In this document: piece after piece, positions 60,005 through 64,000 of the stretch | Position numbering within the stretch: position 1 is the stretch's first letter | How the letters are laid out: every line of letters begins with the position of its first letter | Source: Christensenella sp. UBA7588 | GTDB taxonomy: Bacteria > Bacillota > Clostridia > Christensenellales > CAG-917 | Direction of reading: 5' to 3' | DNA length: 64,000 nucleotides | Assembly: GCA_002478945.1 (NCBI GenBank) | Contig: DLKM01000028.1 | Span: 129,196 to 193,195, forward strand | Notes under the pieces: model-generated | Told to the model about the DNA's origin: nothing | Seen by the model: the letters and a program-made list of their open reading frames with translations, nothing else | Databases searched by the model: none | Position numbers and translations under genes: made by a program

Positions 60005-60958
60005 TTACTTGAGCATCTTCTTTTTGGCAAACACGATTATCAACGCTATGCAAATCGCTATGTTTATGCCGACGACCACCCAGAATCCCCATAGTTTTCC
60101 TTCAAAAGGCACGCCTGTATTCATACCCCAAAGAGCCGCAACCATTGCAGGTGTGTCTATGAGCAGAGTGAGAACCGTGAGCGTTTTCATAACCACGTTG
60201 AGGTTGTTGGAGATAATCGAGGCGTAGGTGTCCATCGTGCCGTTGAGAATGTCACGATAGATGTTGGACATCTCGATAGCCTGACGGTTTTCTATAAGCA
60301 CGTCGTCCCACAAATCTTCGTCCTCCTCGAAGAATTTTATCATACGAGGAAACTTGTCGAGAACGGCGGTGTTCGCACGCAGGGACGTGGAGAAATAAAC
60401 GAGCGATTTTTCAAGCGAAAGCATTTCCACGAGACCTTCGTTTTTCATTGCTTTCTCAAGCTCTGTCTGAACGCGTTGGCTTGCTCTGTCGATTTGTTTG
60501 AGGTATTGCAGATACTTCTTTGCTATGACGTATTGCAGTTGGAGCAAAAAGCGCGTGCGCTTGTGAATATTGAAGTCCTTGACGTAACGTCCTGCCATCA
60601 AATCGTTGATAATCGACGTTTCGTTGAGACATACGGTAACGATTGTCTTTTCCGTAGTTACGCAACCGAAAGGCAGAGTGGCGTAGGTGTACTTGTCGTC
60701 GTCCTCCTCGGTAATGGGGATGTCGGTAACAGCCATCAAAACACCGTCGTCTTTTTCGACGTGCGCGCGTTCTTCGGAGTCCAAAGCCGCTTTGATATAT
60801 TCTTCGGGAATATTCGTGCAAGCGGAAACCAACTCGATTTCTTTGTCGGTCGGGTTGGACATATGAACCCATTGGTCGGTAAAGTCGTATCCTTGCGTGA
60901 TTTCCTGCGCATCGACTTCGACAACGGATTTGTTGATTTTTTTGTAGACTTGAATCAT
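60005..60958 (-). CDS. corA: CorA-type divalent metal transporter
   Basis: 317 residues. A soluble N-terminal domain (1-250) with long helices is followed by two membrane helices at the end. The signature is WGMNTGVPF between them (family YGMNF/GMNxGxxP). DIPITEEDDDKYTYATLPFGCVTTEKTIVTVC is the typical beta-layer. CorA pentamers let Mg2+ (or Co2+, Ni2+) enter. The leader shows a structured region that may sense magnesium (see 60965-61075). The ribosome site GGGAGAA precedes the ATG. Confidence 0.94.
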   Translation of the reverse strand: MIQVYKKINKSVVEVDAQEITQGYDFTDQWVHMSNPTDKEIELVSACTNIPEEYIKAALDSEERAHVEKDDGVLMAVTDIPITEEDDDKYTYATLPFGCVTTEKTIVTVCLNETSIINDLMAGRYVKDFNIHKRTRFLLQLQYVIAKKYLQYLKQIDRASQRVQTELEKAMKNEGLVEMLSLEKSLVYFSTSLRANTAVLDKFPRMIKFFEEDEDLWDDVLIENRQAIEMSNIYRDILNGTMDTYASIISNNLNVVMKTLTVLTLLIDTPAMVAALWGMNTGVPFEGKLWGFWVVVGINIAICIALIIVFAKKKMLK

Positions 60959-60964
60959 AATCGG

Positions 60965-61075
60965 TTCTCCCGGAGCATAGCAAATCGCATTGCGCCGAGA
61001 AAACTCAAGGCGCGATGCTAACGTTGGAGTTGTTGACTACTTCGAGGGTCAGCGTCCATAAATTTTGCACCTCTA
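60965..61075 (-). promoter_or_regulatory. Structured corA leader, possible divergent M-box
   Basis: On the minus strand the leader contains TTTTAGAGGTG, TATGGACGCTGACCC and GTCAACA in the order of the M-box (ykoK) blocks AGGTGAGGC, TATGGA..GCTG..CC and GGGTCAACA, then GCATCGCGCC pairing with GGCGCAATGC just before the ribosome site. The similarity is partial; core bases of the M-box are missing. Position before corA is the main support. Confidence 0.35.
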
Positions 61076-61079
61076 AAAC

Positions 61080-61299
61080 GTGTTTGATACTGTTAGTTTA
61101 TCAAAAAAAAACGGCAGGCGCAACAATATTGTAAAAAAACGCGTATTTTTTCAAAAAAGCGACGGATTAAGGCGGTGGTAAAGAGAAAACTTGTTTAGTT
61201 TTTGCCGTTCGCGCGTTGCGTTTCGGCGCAAGAGCAACCGTGCAAAGAGCGTGCGGAACGCTATATATTTGATTTTATTTAATTATATAATATTTTTTC
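61080..61299. other. AT-rich spacer between divergent corA and ppdK
   Basis: No gene or known RNA. Contains T- and A-runs and AT-rich blocks (ATATATTTGATTTTATTTAA). A TTGTTG / GATAAA pair on the minus strand near 61095-61125 is a weak corA promoter candidate. Confidence 0.35.
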
Positions 61300-61328
61300 T
61301 TGCAAAAGCGTGCGAATTTTGTTATCAT
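61300..61328 (+). promoter_or_regulatory. Promoter of ppdK
   Basis: TTGCAA, 17-base spacer, TATCAT; leader of about 35 bases with TAGGAGGAA before the ATG. Confidence 0.65.
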
Positions 61329-61369
61329 TATTGCGATTAAACAAAGAAATCTTTTAGGAGGAATTCTAA

Positions 61370-64000
61370 ATGGGCAAAAAATTCGTATATCAGTTTGCCG
61401 AAGGCAATGCAAAAATGCGTGAACTTCTCGGCGGTAAAGGCGCAAACCTTGCGGAAATGACCAACATCGGTCTCCCCGTTCCTTACGGTTTCACGATTAC
61501 TACCGAAGCCTGCACTCAATACTATGAGGACGGCAAACAAATCAACGACGACATCAAAGCGGAAATTATGGAAAACATCGCCAAACTCGAAGAAAAAGCG
61601 GGTATGAAATTCGGCGATAAAGAAAATCCGCTTCTCGTTTCCGTTCGTTCTGGCGCAAGAGCGTCTATGCCCGGTATGATGGACACAATCCTCAACCTCG
61701 GCCTCAACGACGACGTAGTGGAAGTGTTGGCAAAGAAGTCCGGCAACGCAAGATGGGCGTGGGACTGCTACAGACGTTTTATCCAAATGTTCTCCGACGT
61801 CGTTATGGAAGTCGGCAAGAAGTATTTTGAGGCTCTTATCGACGAACTCAAAGAAAGAAAAGGCGTCACTTACGACGTAGAACTTACCGCAGACGACCTC
61901 AAAGAACTCGCAGGCAAGTTCAAAGCAGAGTATCAAGAGAAAATCGGCAAACCTTTCCCGTCCGACCCGAAGGAACAACTCTTTGAAGCTATCAAAGCAG
62001 TTTTCCGTTCTTGGGACAACCCGCGCGCAAACATCTATCGTATGGACCACGACATCCCGTACAGCTGGGGTACCGCAGTCAACGTACAAATGATGGCGTT
62101 CGGCAATATGGGCGACGATTGCGGCACGGGCGTTGCATTCACTCGTAACCCCGCAACGGGCGAACCCGGTCTTATGGGCGAATTCCTTATGAACGCACAA
62201 GGCGAGGACGTCGTCGCAGGCGTTCGCACCCCGATGCCTATCTCCAAGATGGCAGAAGTGCTTCCCGAAGTGTACGCTCAATTCCAAGACGTTTGCAAGA
62301 TTTTGGAAAACCACTACAGAGATATGCAAGATATGGAGTTTACCATTCAACAAAAGAAACTCTATATGCTTCAAACCAGAAACGGTAAACGTACTGCTGC
62401 AGCTGCAATCCGTATCGCTTGCGACCTCATCGACGAGGGTATGATTACAGAGCAAGAAGCATTGCTCCAAATCGACGCAAAGACTCTCGATATGTTGCTC
62501 CACCCGCAATTTGACGCAAAAGCACTCAAAGAAGCAGACAAGGCAAACGTCGTCGGCAAAGGTATCGCAGCATCTCCGGGCGCTGCCGCAGGTACAATCG
62601 TATTTACCGCAGAGGACGCAGTTAAAGAAGGCAAAGCAGGCAAGAAAGTCGTTCTCGTAAGACTCGAGACTTCTCCCGAGGACATCGAAGGTATGAAATA
62701 CGCACAAGGCATCCTTACCGTTCGCGGCGGTCAAACCTCTCACGCGGCGGTTGTTGCTCGCGGAATGGGAACCTGCTGCGTTTCCGGTTGCGGCGACATC
62801 AAGATGCACGAGGACGAGAAATACTTCGAACTCGCAGGCAAGATTTTCCGCGAAGGCGACGGTCTCTCCCTCGACGGTTCTACGGGCAACATCTACGATA
62901 CAATCATCAAGACCGTTCCTGCAGACCCCAACAGCGGTTACTTCGGAAGAATTATGAAACTCGCAGACAAATATAAAGCGCTCGGCGTTCGCACAAACGC
63001 AGATACGCCTGCCGACGCACAAAGAGCGGCAGAACTCGGCGCACAAGGTATCGGTCTCGTCCGTACCGAACATATGTTCTTCGGACCGGGCAGAATCGAC
63101 AAATTCCGCGAGATGATTTGCTCCGAAACCGTTGAAGAACGCGTAAAAGCTCTCGACGCAATCGAGCCTATGCAACAAGCAGACTTCGAAGGACTTATGG
63201 AAGCTCTCAAGGGTATGCCTGTTACCATTCGTTTCTTGGACCCGCCGCTTCACGAATTCGTTCCGACGGAAGAAAAAGACATCGAAGCACTTGCAAAAGC
63301 AAAAGGCAAATCCGTGTCCGAAATCAAGATTCTCTGCGACAGCTTGCACGAGTTCAACCCGATGATGGGTCACAGAGGATGCCGTCTTGCGGTTACTTAT
63401 CCCGAAATCGCGGTTATGCAAACCAAAGCGGTTATCAAGGCTGCTATCAACGTTCAAAGACGTCATCCCGACTGGAAAGTCGAGCCTGAAATTATGATTC
63501 CGCTCGTCGGCGAAGTCAAAGAATTGAAGTACTGCAAAAAGACGGTTGTCGAAACCGCAGACGCAGTCATCAAAGAAAGCGGCGTTGACCTCAAATACGA
63601 AGTCGGCACTATGATTGAAATCCCGAGAGCAGCTCTTACCGCTGACGAAATCGCAAAAGAAGCTGACTTCTTCTGCTTCGGCACCAACGACCTCACTCAA
63701 ATGACGTTCGGCTTCAGCCGTGACGACGCAGGTAAGTTCTTGCCCAGCTACTATCAAGCAAAGATTTACGAGTCCGACCCGTTTGCACGTCTCGACACCG
63801 TCGGCGTCGGCAAACTTATGAAGATGGCGGTTACGCTCGGTAAAGGCGCAAACGGCAAGTTGCATTGCGGTATCTGCGGCGAACACGGCGGCGACCCGTC
63901 CTCTATCGAATTCTGCCACGAAATCGGTCTCGATTACGTTTCTTGCTCGCCGTTCAGAGTGCCTATCGCACGTCTTGCAGCAGCACAAGCAAACATCAAA
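61370..64000 (+). CDS. ppdK: Pyruvate, phosphate dikinase, nearly complete at the window edge
   Basis: The frame is open from ATG 61370 to the last base (877 codons), about the full family length of 870-880, so only the last few residues and the stop can be missing. N-terminal ATP-grasp: LLGGKGANLAEM, VSVRSGARASMPGMMDT, CGTGVAFTRNPATGE. Central phosphohistidine domain: RGGQTSHAAVVARGMG with the catalytic His (family form GGMTSH; Gln replaces Met). C-terminal PEP-binding TIM barrel: IGLVRTEHMFF, DPPLHEF, MGHRGCRL, FCFGTNDLTQMTFGFSRDD and HCGICGEHGGDP with the catalytic Cys. The enzyme interconverts pyruvate and PEP with ATP/Pi and AMP/PPi, important in anaerobic glycolysis. Codon use looks optimised for high expression. 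Confidence 0.97.
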   Translation, partial: MGKKFVYQFAEGNAKMRELLGGKGANLAEMTNIGLPVPYGFTITTEACTQYYEDGKQINDDIKAEIMENIAKLEEKAGMKFGDKENPLLVSVRSGARASMPGMMDTILNLGLNDDVVEVLAKKSGNARWAWDCYRRFIQMFSDVVMEVGKKYFEALIDELKERKGVTYDVELTADDLKELAGKFKAEYQEKIGKPFPSDPKEQLFEAIKAVFRSWDNPRANIYRMDHDIPYSWGTAVNVQMMAFGNMGDDCGTGVAFTRNPATGEPGLMGEFLMNAQGEDVVAGVRTPMPISKMAEVLPEVYAQFQDVCKILENHYRDMQDMEFTIQQKKLYMLQTRNGKRTAAAAIRIACDLIDEGMITEQEALLQIDAKTLDMLLHPQFDAKALKEADKANVVGKGIAASPGAAAGTIVFTAEDAVKEGKAGKKVVLVRLETSPEDIEGMKYAQGILTVRGGQTSHAAVVARGMGTCCVSGCGDIKMHEDEKYFELAGKIFREGDGLSLDGSTGNIYDTIIKTVPADPNSGYFGRIMKLADKYKALGVRTNADTPADAQRAAELGAQGIGLVRTEHMFFGPGRIDKFREMICSETVEERVKALDAIEPMQQADFEGLMEALKGMPVTIRFLDPPLHEFVPTEEKDIEALAKAKGKSVSEIKILCDSLHEFNPMMGHRGCRLAVTYPEIAVMQTKAVIKAAINVQRRHPDWKVEPEIMIPLVGEVKELKYCKKTVVETADAVIKESGVDLKYEVGTMIEIPRAALTADEIAKEADFFCFGTNDLTQMTFGFSRDDAGKFLPSYYQAKIYESDPFARLDTVGVGKLMKMAVTLGKGANGKLHCGICGEHGGDPSSIEFCHEIGLDYVSCSPFRVPIARLAAAQANIK

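Noticed and set aside
61337..63988. 883-codon open frame on the minus strand
   Set aside because: It is exactly antisense to ppdK, rich in Cys/His/Phe/Val as expected from reversed codons, has no domain and no ribosome site.
1..64000. tRNA or rRNA genes
   Set aside because: I looked for tRNA T-loop wording and rRNA-like blocks in the intergenic stretches and saw none; a tRNAscan run would settle it.

Overview
This window looks like a chromosomal segment of an anaerobic, low-to-mid GC Gram-positive bacterium (Bacillota, Clostridia-like, probably an uncultured gut lineage). The signs are strong AGGAGG-type ribosome sites, TTGACA/TATAAT promoters with 17-base spacers, HU, AddAB, a CIRCE-controlled clpB, THF and TPP riboswitches, an ECF-type ThiT, pyruvate phosphate dikinase and an oxygen-sensitive radical-SAM sulfatase maturase. 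The taxonomic guess is inference; no rRNA or tRNA gene was seen. No phage, insertion sequence or CRISPR array was recognised.

Layout. 1-4.3 kb: a membrane-anchored sulfatase cut by the left edge, then the trkA-trkH potassium system (all minus). 4.4-9.1 kb: a small XRE regulator and a plus-strand cluster of RNA, protein and DNA maintenance genes (tcdA, a THUMP RNA methyltransferase, dtd, a low-molecular-weight phosphatase, an AlkD-like protein). 9.6-12.4 kb: an ATPase-FtsX-type ABC transporter. 12.9-18.1 kb: a DNA glycosylase translationally coupled to a GH27 alpha-galactosidase, and a CtpE-like P-type ATPase. 18.3-20.1 kb: a lipoprotein, a PH-domain protein divergent from an XRE repressor with a clear shared operator, and HU. 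20.4-25.3 kb: a GSA-aminotransferase-like enzyme, a double-domain class II aldolase and a DUF5058 transporter-like pair. 25.4-29.2 kb: a THF-riboswitch-controlled folate operon (folC-folE-folP-folBK). 30.2-34.7 kb: a Na/Ca exchanger, MscL, a TPP riboswitch with an extended ThiT, and thiamine pyrophosphokinase. 34.7-39.3 kb: alpha/beta hydrolase, P1 peptidase, an AT-rich orphan, the anaerobic sulfatase maturase and a lipoprotein. 39.4-47.1 kb: clpB with CIRCE, a DUF6440-like protein, and a TetR regulator divergent from a heterodimeric ABC exporter. 47.5-56.4 kb: small proteins, a lipoprotein and addBA. 56.6-59.9 kb: two tandem acidic proteins sharing a C-terminal domain. 60.0-64.0 kb: CorA and ppdK, which runs to the right edge.

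Links between genes. The sulfatase at the left edge carries a Cys-type CSPSR site, and the maturase at 37.2 kb is the enzyme class that would activate it; with the GH27 enzyme they suggest use of sulfated or galactose-containing host or plant glycans. Folate and thiamine supply are both riboswitch-controlled.

The most unusual material is in the intergenic space: (a) a family of about 120-base nested hairpins (five copies) whose stems differ in sequence but keep their pairing around conserved TC and GG bulge positions, placed directly after stop codons or in tandem; (b) two 360-390-base repeats with conserved ends and compensating internal stems; (c) a short hairpin motif upstream of the sulfatase, its maturase and folE. 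Several genes also appear to be transcribed leaderless.
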